From Tannerella sp. (GTDB lineage: Bacteria > Bacteroidota > Bacteroidia > Bacteroidales > Tannerellaceae): DNA of 10,202 nucleotides. The translations under genes were made by a program, and so were the position numbers. Below, one piece after another: positions 1 through 6,321 of this stretch. Where the stretch lies: positions 1-10,202 of the forward strand of contig JAITNE010000188.1 of the NCBI GenBank assembly GCA_031290635.1. Direction: 5' to 3'. The notes beneath the pieces were generated by a model. It made no database searches and was not told the origin of the DNA. It saw nothing but the letters and a program-made list of their open reading frames with translations. Position 1 is the first letter of the stretch. Each line of letters starts with the position of its first letter.

Positions 1-129
1 GATGCGTTTCTGATGGAAAAACACCGGATGCCGTTCCCAAAAAAGTAGCAGAACAGCGATTAGTAACCCCGGCGCAGCAAATATCACAAGCGCCACAAGA
101 GAAAAAAAGACGTCAAATACTCGTTTCAT
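1..129 (-). CDS. Bacterial sugar transferase, N-terminal fragment (cut by window edge)
   Basis: Only the first 43 codons lie in the window; the gene continues off the left edge. Reading leftward from the ATG at 129, the protein begins MKRVFDVFFSLVAL, passes through one strongly hydrophobic helix (about residues 8-29), and continues HPVFFHQKRI. The pattern K-R-x-F-D-x-x-x-S, a proline-bearing membrane helix, and then P-V-F-F-x-Q-x-R is the N-terminal signature of polyprenyl-phosphate sugar-phosphate transferases (WcaJ/WbaP C-terminal domain family). These membrane enzymes move a sugar phosphate from a nucleotide sugar to undecaprenyl phosphate, the first step of capsule, exopolysaccharide or O-antigen assembly. 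The 65-bp gap before it has no clear TAnnTTTG promoter, so it may be co-transcribed with the genes to its right. The catalytic part is outside the window, so the sugar specificity cannot be judged. Confidence 0.8.
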   Translation of the reverse strand, partial: MKRVFDVFFSLVALVIFAAPGLLIAVLLLFWERHPVFFHQKRI

Positions 130-194
130 TTTGTTTTATTAAATCGTTTATAAGAGAACTTTGTAATTCAGAGTTTTAATGCAAAAAAATACGT

Positions 195-572
195 TTACAT
201 ATTACTAAAATGAAGCAATACACAGAAAACGCCTATACAAGCGCACAGTACAGAGCCGAAAAACAGGAAAAAAGTCAGATGCCGACTTCTTTGTATCGTC
301 TTGAAAGGATAAAGTAAATGCGCTGTGAAAAGCGTCGGACACAGCGCCAAAACAAAAAACAACAGGATATTATCATGCGTTGTTTTATCGTATGGAAACA
401 CTCGCAGCAGTAATAACGATGTTATCCCTTCCAAAAACAAGTAGCAGACAAAGAACCATAAAAAGAATTTAACATAATCGTTCTTTTGTTCGATAATCCA
501 CTTAGGTGCAATGTTATAACACAATAGCACAAATAACAGGAAAAAAGTTAAGAAAATAGAAAAGAAGCCCAT
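195..572 (-). CDS. Small four-helix membrane protein of unknown function
   Basis: This 125-residue protein is very rich in Phe and Leu. It shows four hydrophobic stretches, at about residues 3-20, 34-57, 67-88 and 98-120, separated by short polar loops; one loop carries the basic string KTIQRSRH. No signal peptide cleavage site, catalytic motif or recognisable family signature is visible, so no function is assigned. It begins 37 bp after the stop of the winged-helix regulator and ends 65 bp before the sugar transferase, all on the same strand, which suggests read-through from the upstream promoter. It could belong with the regulator and membrane-protein pair, or it could be an accessory membrane protein of the polysaccharide locus to the left. 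The ORF is well bounded and hydrophobic throughout in the chosen frame, which argues that it is real. Confidence 0.65.
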   Translation of the reverse strand: MGFFSIFLTFFLLFVLLCYNIAPKWIIEQKNDYVKFFLWFFVCYLFLEGITSLLLLRVFPYDKTTHDNILLFFVLALCPTLFTAHLLYPFKTIQRSRHLTFFLFFGSVLCACIGVFCVLLHFSNM

Positions 573-609
573 AATAATTTCTCAGTTTTTAAATTTATAC
601 TCATTTTAA

Positions 610-900
610 TCAACCTATCAGTTTTTCAAGCGCATTCAAATGTACTTTAAAGGCGCTCCTTCCTTCGTCGGTTATAGCGTAACTCGTATTTGGCTTTCGT
701 CCGACAAACTTCTTGTTAACAACGATGTAACCGCCACCTTCGAGCGTACGCAGGTGGCTTGCCAGATTGCCGTCGGTCAGTTCGAGCATATCTCTCATCG
801 ATCTGAAATCAACCGAATCGTTTACCGACAGTATTGACATGATACCCAGACGGATATGACTGTTGAATGTCTTGTTAAGATTATCTATAATGCTGCTCAT
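610..900 (-). CDS. Small winged-helix transcriptional regulator (ArsR/MarR-like, HTH_34 type)
   Basis: This 96-residue protein consists almost entirely of one winged-helix DNA-binding domain. The first helix (about residues 4-25, including HIRLGIMSIL) resembles the opening of single-domain regulators of this fold. The segment VDFRSMRDMLELTDGNLASHLRTLE (about 30-54) fits helix-turn-helix positions, with DGNLASHLRTLE as the recognition helix. The wing is GGGYIVVNKKFVGRKPNTSYAIT, and the end (EGRSAFKVHLNALEKLI) looks like a dimerisation helix. It is probably a dimeric repressor of its own operon. The start overlaps the stop of the upstream membrane-protein gene in an ATGA arrangement (897-900), indicating translational coupling. 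Similar small regulators are often paired with a membrane protein gene in Bacteroidetes, which is family knowledge rather than evidence from this sequence. The ligand or signal is unknown. Confidence 0.85.
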   Translation of the reverse strand: MSSIIDNLNKTFNSHIRLGIMSILSVNDSVDFRSMRDMLELTDGNLASHLRTLEGGGYIVVNKKFVGRKPNTSYAITDEGRSAFKVHLNALEKLIG

Positions 901-1565
901 ACAGTGCGTTTTCTGTCATATTTGAAATAGATAATCAGTCCGAAAATGATGTGAAGCACGCCAAAACCTATTGTCCACCACAGGAGTCCGTTGCTTACAG
1001 TGTCGAGAATCGACGAGTATTTCCAAACCGTTTTCAGCGCCGAATCTCCAATAAAGATGACGCACATCAGACCCGCAATAATCTCGCAAAGTCCGAGAAT
1101 ATGAATCTCGCCAAAAGTAAATTTCGAGACATTCACTAATGATAAACCATAGAATATCAGCGTGAAAGCATACACAATCGAAATCTTTCCCTGAAAAAGG
1201 AACAGCAGCGAAAGCGCTCCGCCCGTAACAAGCGGCACTGCCAGATTGTATAGAACCCGCTTTGTCAGACGGTTCATGATGGACTGACGGTTCTCTTTGG
1301 CTTTAAACCAACTGAAAAACGTGATTACTGAAGCGGCTATTGTCAGAACAGTTAGCGCTGCCAGAAATAAAACCACAAGTCGCTGATACGGTGTGTTTTG
1401 TTGCGCAATTCGTATGTAGCCCATCAGATAGAAATGAGCAAACGCCGCACCTGCCATTGCCGTCAATCCTGCAACAATGAGCGACAATCCGTTGATATAA
1501 CGGAATTTAGATGACCTTTCCATCATCTCCCTGATAATTTTAATATCGTCTGTACCTTGTGTCAT
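897..1565 (-). CDS. Six-helix membrane protein paired with winged-helix regulator
   Basis: This 222-residue integral membrane protein has a short cytoplasmic-looking N-terminus (TQGTDDIKIIREMMERSSKF). Six hydrophobic segments follow, at roughly residues 24-47, 62-86, 106-125, 129-148, 153-173 and 193-214, and it ends in a basic tail (KYDRKRTV). I see no catalytic, transporter or receptor motif, so I give no function. Its last codon and stop overlap the start of the regulator gene (TGA within ATGA), so the two are probably translated together. A good Bacteroidetes promoter sits about 50 bp upstream, making this the first gene of the leftward unit. A reasonable inference is that the regulator controls this protein, or that the membrane protein senses a condition for the regulator, but nothing in the sequence proves either. 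Confidence 0.8.
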   Translation of the reverse strand: MTQGTDDIKIIREMMERSSKFRYINGLSLIVAGLTAMAGAAFAHFYLMGYIRIAQQNTPYQRLVVLFLAALTVLTIAASVITFFSWFKAKENRQSIMNRLTKRVLYNLAVPLVTGGALSLLFLFQGKISIVYAFTLIFYGLSLVNVSKFTFGEIHILGLCEIIAGLMCVIFIGDSALKTVWKYSSILDTVSNGLLWWTIGFGVLHIIFGLIIYFKYDRKRTV

Positions 1566-1616
1566 GTCTTATATATTATTAATGTAAAAAATCGTTCGTT
1601 AGAGCACTTTGCGCTG

Positions 1617-1648
1617 CAAAGATACGGACTCTTTTTCTATCCACCAAA
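1617..1648 (-). promoter_or_regulatory. Bacteroidetes-type promoter of the leftward membrane-protein/regulator operon
   Basis: On the minus strand, TATCTTTG (1617-1624) matches the -7 consensus TAnnTTTG exactly, and TTTG (1645-1648) lies 20 nt upstream as the -33 element. Transcription should start near 1612, giving a leader of about 45 nt before the ATG at 1565. Confidence 0.7.
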
Positions 1649-1732
1649 TTTTTTCGCAATTATTTTCATAAGAAAAGTACGACAAAAATGCAATAATCTT
1701 ATTATCAATAGTTTCACGCGGTGATTTTTTTC

Positions 1733-1769
1733 GCAAACTCGCCAACTTATAAGCTTGCAAACTCGCCAA
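1733..1769. repeat. Two-copy 13-bp direct repeat
   Basis: GCAAACTCGCCAA occurs at 1733-1745 and again, unchanged, at 1757-1769, a 24-bp period. The 11 bp between them includes the palindrome CTTATAAG. The repeat lies in the rpoD upstream gap; no function is apparent. Confidence 0.6.
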
Positions 1770-1804
1770 ATCCTCAACAACTATCATACGAATCCATCTG
1801 ATTT

Positions 1805-1845
1805 CTTCCATTAGGCAGGTCAGTCTTCCATGTAAGCCGGTCAGT
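1805..1845. repeat. Degenerate two-copy 20/21-bp tandem repeat
   Basis: Two adjacent copies both begin CTTCCAT and end GGTCAGT (1805-1824 and 1825-1845), with a diverged middle. The similar unit length to the 21-bp array at 3945-4070 is noted, but the sequences are not clearly related. Confidence 0.45.
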
Positions 1846-1971
1846 TTTTCGATAGAAGATATCGTAAGACAAAGACTTTCACGGTCGAGTAACGTAAGGT
1901 GCGAGGCGCTATATAATCGACGTAGTTAGCAATCTAAACGTTAAATATGTTTAATAGTTGAGGAGTCTGTA

Positions 1972-2000
1972 TTGTAATATCAAAAAAAATATTATCTTTG
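1972..2000 (+). promoter_or_regulatory. rpoD promoter (TAnnTTTG type)
   Basis: TATCTTTG at 1993-2000 is an exact -7 match. A minimal TTG (1972-1974) lies 18 nt upstream, a slightly short and weak -33. The predicted start near 2005 gives a leader of about 58 nt, which includes a small perfect hairpin (CTCAA, 3-nt loop, TTGAG at 2034-2046) just before the weak ribosome-binding region and the ATG at 2064. Confidence 0.65.
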
Positions 2001-2063
2001 CGTACCAAATAAGTACTAATTTACGTCCCAAAGCTCAATTTTTGAGGATGTAAGGTTATAAAT

Positions 2064-2924
2064 ATGAGACAGTTAAAGATAACGAAATCCATCACAAATC
2101 GTGAGAGCGCTTCTTTAGACAAGTATCTTCAGGAGATAGGACGCGAGGAGTTGATAACGGTAGAAGAAGAAGTAGAGTTGGCGCAAGCTATACGTAAGGG
2201 TGACCATCGTGCATTAGACAAACTAACGCGTGCCAACCTTCGTTTTGTCGTTTCGGTAGCCAAGCAGTATCAGAACCAGGGGCTGAGTTTGCCGGACCTT
2301 ATCAACGAGGGCAATCTGGGTTTGATAAGGGCGGCGGAGAAGTTCGACGAGACGCGAGGGTTCAAGTTTATCTCTTATGCCGTCTGGTGGATACGTCAGT
2401 CGATATTGCAGGCTTTGGCAGAGCAGTCGCGCATAGTGCGTTTGCCGCTCAATCAGGTAGGCTCGCTCAACAAGATAAGCAAGGCGTTCTCGCGCTTCGA
2501 GCAGGAGCACGAGCGCAAGCCTTCACCCGAAGAGCTTGCTACAGAATTGGATATACCCGCCGACAAGATTTCGGATACATTGAAAGTTTCAGGGCGACAT
2601 GTCTCTGTTGATGCGCCTTTTGTAGAAGGTGAAGATAACAGTCTGCTGGATGTGCTTGTCAACGATGACGCTCCCATAGCCGACGGTTCGTTGATGAGCG
2701 AATCTCTGGCTAAAGAGATTGAGCGTGCGCTCTCGACCCTTTCGGATCGTGAGGCGGCTATTATCAAACTGTTTTTTGGCATAGGTACACCCGAAGTAAC
2801 CCTCGAAGAGATAGGCGACAAGCTTGATCTCACGCGCGAGCGCGTACGTCAAATAAAGGAGAAGGCTATACGCCGTCTGCGTCAGGGGTCGAGAAGCAAG
2901 CTGCTAAAGGCTTATCTCGGATAG
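2064..2924 (+). CDS. rpoD: RNA polymerase primary sigma factor, Bacteroidetes type
   Basis: This 286-residue protein is the housekeeping sigma factor that directs RNA polymerase to promoters. Region 1.2 is visible at about residues 17-50 ([15 protein letters not shown]). Region 2 follows at about 58-118, with [15 protein letters not shown] for core binding and [16 protein letters not shown] for -10/-7 recognition and melting. Region 3 is centred on [17 protein letters not shown]. Region 4 carries the -35/-33-binding helix-turn-helix [20 protein letters not shown] and ends near the C-terminus. Region 1.1 and the non-conserved insert of E. coli RpoD are absent, which is normal for Bacteroidetes, where this length is standard. 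The promoter motifs found elsewhere in the window are those this sigma factor family recognises. It has its own promoter and appears monocistronic, converging on the AraC-type gene. Confidence 0.97.
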   Translation: MRQLKITKSITNRESASLDKYLQEIGREELITVEEEVELAQAIRKGDHRALDKLTRANLRFVVSVAKQYQNQGLSLPDLINEGNLGLIRAAEKFDETRGFKFISYAVWWIRQSILQALAEQSRIVRLPLNQVGSLNKISKAFSRFEQEHERKPSPEELATELDIPADKISDTLKVSGRHVSVDAPFVEGEDNSLLDVLVNDDAPIADGSLMSESLAKEIERALSTLSDREAAIIKLFFGIGTPEVTLEEIGDKLDLTRERVRQIKEKAIRRLRQGSRSKLLKAYLG

Positions 2925-2941
2925 TAAGCTAATCATTTTTT
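2910..2941 (+). terminator. Possible rpoD terminator
   Basis: GCTTATC (2910-2916) can pair with GATAGTAAGC (2920-2929) around a TCG loop, with a two-base bulge, and is followed within a few bases by six Ts (2936-2941). The stem includes the last rpoD codons and the T-run lies in the end of the converging gene. The stem is weak, so this is tentative. Confidence 0.35.
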
Positions 2942-3841
2942 CCTGAATTCCACAGGCGACATACCGGCATGTTTTTTGAAGAATTTGCCGAAAGTAGAAG
3001 GGTCGGGGAAATTCAGTTCGTTGGATACCTGCTGAATGTTGGTGCGAGGTCTCTTCAACATGCGTTTGGCTTCGGTCATCAGGGCTTCCTGTATCCATTG
3101 CATGGTTGACCTGCCGCTCTGAGACTTGAGTATCATTGAAAGATATTGTGTGGTTATGCAGAGTTTGTCGGCATAGAACTTGACGTCGTGCTGTTGGGTG
3201 CAACTTTCGCGCAGCAAGTTCTGGAAGTCTATCATCACTTCTTCCTGACGGGTGAAGGCGGGCGTTATATAGTGTTCGATTTTAGAGAGATAGACGTTGC
3301 CGAGGTCAAGAAAAAACATTTTTAGAGCCAATTTGAGCGCATCCTTTTGGAAGATATGGCTATTTTGCCGCATACGATGGCGCACATAGTCGAGACAGGA
3401 GTACAGATTGCTGTATTCATGCGGCTCGAAGACGGTCAGCGGGTTCTTTTGCAGTTGCATGTAGGAGATGACAATGGGTGGCCTTTTCTTGTCTTTCTCG
3501 TAGGGCGTGGCGTCGAAATAGGGTTTGGATATGACTAAGACCCAGCTTTTCAGGTCGTTACTGCCGTTGACAAAATTAATGATATGTGTAGGCATAATTA
3601 TCACTAATGAATTTTTGTCGGCGGTGTATGTCTTGTAGTCAATCTGCAGTTCCATCCGGCCTTCCGTAACGCCGATAAGTATCAATGCCTCGAAGCGCGA
3701 TGGATGCAGGGGGGTGAATGTTTTCAAGCTTTCGAGCGAGGTATGATCAAATTCAATTAACAGCAAGCTGTTCTGATAGTTATCATACGAAGTAACAAAA
3801 TCTTTAAGCGCTTTTACCGATTCTTCAAAATTTTCCAACAT
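2933..3841 (-). CDS. AraC-family transcriptional regulator
   Basis: This 302-residue regulator has a C-terminal AraC/XylS DNA-binding domain. The first helix-turn-helix is at about 220-243 (VKFYADKLCITTQYLSMILK). The linker helix follows, and then the second helix-turn-helix and family signature, NIQQVSNELNFPDPSTFGKFFKKHAGMSPVEFRKK, up to the end. The N-terminal part (about 30-170) looks like a cupin-type sensor domain with alternating strands (RMELQIDYKTYTADKNSLVIIMP), as in regulators that bind a small ligand. It stands alone on the minus strand, with the rpoD stop 8 bp from its own stop and a good promoter about 70 bp upstream. Its neighbour across the upstream gap is the tetR-led efflux operon, so it might influence that operon, but a local or distant target is equally possible. 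The effector is unknown. Confidence 0.93.
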   Translation of the reverse strand: MLENFEESVKALKDFVTSYDNYQNSLLLIEFDHTSLESLKTFTPLHPSRFEALILIGVTEGRMELQIDYKTYTADKNSLVIIMPTHIINFVNGSNDLKSWVLVISKPYFDATPYEKDKKRPPIVISYMQLQKNPLTVFEPHEYSNLYSCLDYVRHRMRQNSHIFQKDALKLALKMFFLDLGNVYLSKIEHYITPAFTRQEEVMIDFQNLLRESCTQQHDVKFYADKLCITTQYLSMILKSQSGRSTMQWIQEALMTEAKRMLKRPRTNIQQVSNELNFPDPSTFGKFFKKHAGMSPVEFRKK

Positions 3842-3910
3842 AAAATTGAGATTGTATTTATATTATCATTTTCTTTAGTGACAAGCATATTTGTTCGTCA
3901 TTTGCAGGGG

Positions 3911-3918
3911 CAAAGGTA
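3911..3918 (-). promoter_or_regulatory. -7 element of the AraC-type regulator promoter
   Basis: On the minus strand, TACCTTTG matches TAnnTTTG exactly. A TTG lies only 16 nt upstream, so the -33 part is poor. A start near 3905 would give a leader of about 64 nt before the ATG at 3841. Confidence 0.55.
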
Positions 3919-3944
3919 GTAAATTTATTGATAACAACTCTTTC

Positions 3945-4070
3945 AGTCTCCGGAAGTCGGCTTTCAGTCTCTTGAAGCCATCTTTCGGTCTCTTGAAGCC
4001 ATCTTTCGGTCTCTTGAAGCCATCTTGAAGTCTCTTGAAGCCATCTTTCGGTCTCCGGAAGCCGTCTTTC
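3945..4070. repeat. Six-copy 21-bp tandem repeat array
   Basis: Six contiguous 21-bp units run 3945-3965, 3966-3986, 3987-4007, 4008-4028, 4029-4049 and 4050-4070. The core of each is GTCTCTTGAAGCCATCTTTC or a variant. The four inner units carry CTTGAAGCCA. The two terminal units both carry CCGGAAG followed by (T/C)CG, so the array is mirror-symmetric in unit type. Because 21 is a multiple of three, the minus strand stays open and would read as heptads of the DGFKRPK type. There are no spacers, so it is not a CRISPR. The array ends about 27 bp upstream of the AraC-type gene's -7 element. Confidence 0.9.
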
Positions 4071-4288
4071 ATCTTGCAGATTTTTCCGGCATCCGTAAAA
4101 TATTTTTCATTCTCATTTGTCTTCCAAGTATAGAGTAATCTTTAAATAAATTTTTGCAAGCGTTTGCGCTATATAGTTCATTTATAGAGGAGTAATTACG
4201 AATTTTACCGATAAAAATTGAGATTTTACAAGCATTTATTGTTATAAAACATTAACGATTTTCGATATTGACTACTTTTGTAACGTAT

Positions 4289-4305
4289 TACACCTTTTTA
4301 GTGTA
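4289..4305. promoter_or_regulatory. Candidate operator palindrome upstream of tetR-type gene
   Basis: TACAC (4289-4293) and GTGTA (4301-4305) form a perfect inverted repeat around a 7-bp centre, within the -33 to -7 interval of the tetR promoter. A partial outer symmetry (TATTA...TAATA) extends it imperfectly. TetR-family regulators usually bind such palindromes over their own promoter; the assignment here rests on position and symmetry only. Confidence 0.4.
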
Positions 4306-4316
4306 CTAATAACCCG

Positions 4317-4324
4317 TACCTTTG
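4317..4324 (+). promoter_or_regulatory. -7 element of the efflux operon promoter, nearly leaderless
   Basis: TACCTTTG matches TAnnTTTG exactly and ends only 9 bp before the ATG at 4334. The -33 is degenerate (a T-run at 4295-4299). Transcription from this element would begin about 2-6 nt before the start codon. Confidence 0.6.
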
Positions 4325-4333
4325 CACCCAATT

Positions 4334-4957
4334 ATGACACTGAAAGATCAAATAACAGCAGCAGCTATAGACCTGTTCTCGAACAAGGGCATAAGGCGAG
4401 TGAGCATGGATGATGTATCGCGGAAGGCGAATGTATCCAAGCGCACTCTCTATGACGTTTTCGATGACAAGGAAGCTCTGTTGATAGAGGTTTTGATTAA
4501 GATGCGCGAGCCTTTTAATGAGGAAATTATTTTGCTCGAAAAGATGGCGGACACAGCTTTGGACGTTATCCTGCAATTCAACGAGAAAATGCTTGCAAAT
4601 CCGACTATGATGATGATTTGTGATGATTTTCATGAAGATATCAAGCGCTATCCGGCCGCTTTCGACGTGATACTGAAAAGCAAACATGCCGCTTTCGACA
4701 AGATTATAAGCCTTTTCAGACGTGGCGAGCAGGAAGCCGTTTTCCTCTCGGATATTAATTATGACATTATTTCGCAGATGGCGCAAAAACAAATGAGTAA
4801 CACGTCGCCTCCGGAAGCCTTCCTCAAATACTCGTTTGAAGAGGTGCATAATACGATGCTTTTTATTCTCTTGCGAGGCATCTGTACCGAAGCAGGACGC
4901 AAGATACTCGAAAAGTACACCATTAAACGGAAAATGCGCGGACAAAAAGATATATGA
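4334..4957 (+). CDS. TetR/AcrR-family transcriptional regulator of the efflux operon
   Basis: This 207-residue protein has an N-terminal TetR DNA-binding domain. Helix 1 is DQITAAAIDLFSNKGIRRVS (residues 5-24), and the helix-turn-helix is MDDVSRKANVSKRTLYDVFDDKEAL (25-49), which contains the typical K-R-T-L-Y-D-V-F recognition helix. The remaining 150 or so residues are helical and would form the ligand-binding and dimerisation domain. The ATG at 4334 is chosen because an in-frame TTG at 4322 lies inside the -7 promoter element and could not be transcribed from it. The gene precedes the channel gene by 29 bp and is the first member of a tripartite efflux operon, so it most likely represses that operon and is released by a pump substrate. 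This matches the general arrangement of TetR-controlled RND systems, including bmeR-linked pumps in Bacteroides. The inducer is unknown. Confidence 0.93.
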   Translation: MTLKDQITAAAIDLFSNKGIRRVSMDDVSRKANVSKRTLYDVFDDKEALLIEVLIKMREPFNEEIILLEKMADTALDVILQFNEKMLANPTMMMICDDFHEDIKRYPAAFDVILKSKHAAFDKIISLFRRGEQEAVFLSDINYDIISQMAQKQMSNTSPPEAFLKYSFEEVHNTMLFILLRGICTEAGRKILEKYTIKRKMRGQKDI

Positions 4958-4986
4958 AAATAAATTATAGATAAAAAAAGTATAAG

Positions 4987-6321
4987 ATGAAAAGAAGGAA
5001 ATTGATTTTAGAAATTTTATTGTGCGGCTGCGGACTTGTGCCGGCCGTTGCGCAGGACAAGCCCGAAAAAGTGCGCATCAACTTGCGGCAGGCGATAGAT
5101 ATTGCCCTCTCGGACAATCCTGTGGTGAAGGTTGCCGGGCAGGAAATAGAGTTGAAGAAAGCCGTTATGGAAGAGGCTAAGGCAGGATTGCTTCCGACAG
5201 CCGACGTGAACGGCTCCTATTCGCGCACGCTCAAAAAACAAACGATGGTGATGAATTTTGGCGGCCAGGAAACGACGATACAGATGGGTACCGACAATAC
5301 TTACAACGGCGCGGTGGTAGTCAGTCTACCGATATTTGCACCGGCTCTCTATCGCAGTATCAATCTGTCGAGCACAGATATAGAGCTGGCAGTCGAGAAG
5401 TCGCGAGCCTCGCGCCTGGATATGATTAATCAGGTTACGAAGGCTTATTATCAGGCGCTTATGGCGCAGGACAGTTACGAGGTGCTGTTGAAAAGTCTGG
5501 CTCAAGCCGAAGCTAACTTCAACGTTATAAATGAGCGTTACAAACTTGGTGGCGTCAGCGAGTACGACAAGATACGCGCCGACGTGCAGGTACGCAGCCT
5601 GAAACCTACGGTTGTTTCGGCTCGCAACGGCGTCAATCTGTCGAAACTGCAACTGAAAGTGCTGATGGGGCTGGATGATAAGGAGACGGAGCTGGAAATT
5701 GAAGGCAATCTGAAAGATTATGAGCATGAGATGTCGGAACGCGGGCAGTCGGCGGGCGACCTTAGTCTGGCTAACAACAGCGACCTGCTACAGTTAGACC
5801 TCAACGCCGACCTGCTGCATAAATCGCTGGCTCTGCATAAGGCAGCTTTCCTGCCGACACTCGGAGCGCAGTATAATTATACATTTACTTCGATGAATAA
5901 TAACTATGCAATAACGCATTATCAGTGGTTTCCATCGTCAAGCGTAGCTCTAAGTCTTTCGATTCCGCTCTTCAAGGCGGGTAATTACAAGAAGTTGAAG
6001 CAGACTCACATACAGATAAATCAGTTGCGCGATACGCGCGAGAATGCCGAAAACATGCTCTATATGCAGATGAGCAGCTATTTAGACAACATGTCGGCGT
6101 CGAGCGAGCAGCTGGCAAGTAATAAGGAGAGCGTTCTACAGGCGGAGAAAGGTCGTGTAATAGCGCAGAAACGCTACGAAGTAGGTAAAGGTACTATCCT
6201 CGAACTTAATGATTCGGAGGTGGCGCTGATGCAGGCGCAACTGATATATAATCAGTCTATTTACGACTACCTCACAGCACGCACAGAGCTTAATAAAATA
6301 CTGGGGAGAGGTGAGAATTGA
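4987..6321 (+). CDS. TolC-family outer-membrane efflux channel
   Basis: This 444-residue protein has a signal peptide (MKRRKLILEILLCGCGLVPAVA, cleavage likely after residue 22) and then two repeats of the outer-membrane efflux protein domain. The first begins INLRQAIDIALSDNPVVKVAGQEIELKKA. The second contains NSDLLQLDLNADLLHKSLALHKAAFLPTLGAQYNYTF. Each ends in long coiled-coil helices, for example YEVGKGTILELNDSEVALMQAQ near the C-terminus. TolC-like proteins trimerise into an outer-membrane barrel with a periplasmic alpha-helical tunnel and serve as the exit duct of the pump. The gene lies 29 bp after tetR and upstream of the adaptor. Its C-terminus (ILGRGEN) and stop codon run into the first unit of a 7-bp repeat island, suggesting that the last few residues were altered by the repeat. 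Confidence 0.94.
   Translation: MKRRKLILEILLCGCGLVPAVAQDKPEKVRINLRQAIDIALSDNPVVKVAGQEIELKKAVMEEAKAGLLPTADVNGSYSRTLKKQTMVMNFGGQETTIQMGTDNTYNGAVVVSLPIFAPALYRSINLSSTDIELAVEKSRASRLDMINQVTKAYYQALMAQDSYEVLLKSLAQAEANFNVINERYKLGGVSEYDKIRADVQVRSLKPTVVSARNGVNLSKLQLKVLMGLDDKETELEIEGNLKDYEHEMSERGQSAGDLSLANNSDLLQLDLNADLLHKSLALHKAAFLPTLGAQYNYTFTSMNNNYAITHYQWFPSSSVALSLSIPLFKAGNYKKLKQTHIQINQLRDTRENAENMLYMQMSSYLDNMSASSEQLASNKESVLQAEKGRVIAQKRYEVGKGTILELNDSEVALMQAQLIYNQSIYDYLTARTELNKILGRGEN

Larger units (their letters stand above)
1649..1992. other. Intergenic stretch upstream of rpoD; no credible gene
   Basis: This is the main part of the 498-bp gap between the divergent membrane-protein gene and rpoD. It holds two small degenerate direct repeats (1733-1769 and 1805-1845), a palindromic octamer CTTATAAG at 1746-1753, and otherwise AT-rich DNA without recognisable coding or RNA genes. 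A 70-codon open frame on the minus strand (1599-1811) runs across the promoter at 1617-1648 and contains the direct repeat. I do not regard it as a gene. Confidence 0.5.
3842..4333. other. Intergenic region between araC-type and tetR-type genes
   Basis: This 492-bp divergent gap contains, from left to right, the regulator's leader and promoter (to about 3918), the six-copy 21-bp repeat array (3945-4070), about 200 bp of AT-rich DNA with no recognisable gene, and the tetR promoter with a palindrome (4289-4324). A second TAnnTTTG match at 4273-4280 has no -33 partner at the right distance. A 65-codon open frame on the minus strand (3875-4072) simply translates the repeat array and runs through the araC promoter, so it is not called as a gene. 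Confidence 0.6.

Noticed and set aside
1599..1811. 70-codon minus-strand frame upstream of the membrane-protein gene
   Set aside because: It covers the well-matched promoter at 1617-1648, lies in AT-rich DNA with short repeats, and has no promoter or family signature of its own.
2453..2833. Minus-strand frame of 126 codons opposite rpoD
   Set aside because: It is antisense to the highly conserved sigma regions 3-4; its serine-rich composition is that of a codon shadow.
3945..4070. CRISPR array
   Set aside because: The units are contiguous, with no spacers, and no cas genes are nearby.
3875..4072. 65-codon minus-strand frame encoding DGFKRPK-type heptads
   Set aside because: It is the translation of a 21-bp tandem repeat that cannot shift frame, it runs through the -7 element of the AraC-type gene's promoter, and its non-repeat tail has no family features.
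4273..4280. Second promoter (TACTTTTG) for the efflux operon
   Set aside because: It matches TAnnTTTG, but there is no TTTG/TTG at 18-21 nt upstream; kept only as an alternative to the element at 4317-4324.
4322..4333. Upstream TTG start for the TetR-type gene, adding four residues
   Set aside because: The TTG is part of the TACCTTTG promoter element, so it would lie upstream of the transcription start. The ATG at 4334 begins directly before the conserved first helix.
4298..4945. Long minus-strand frame (215 codons) opposite the TetR-type gene
   Set aside because: It is an antisense shadow of a gene with a clear TetR domain; its translation shows no domain pattern and it lacks a promoter.
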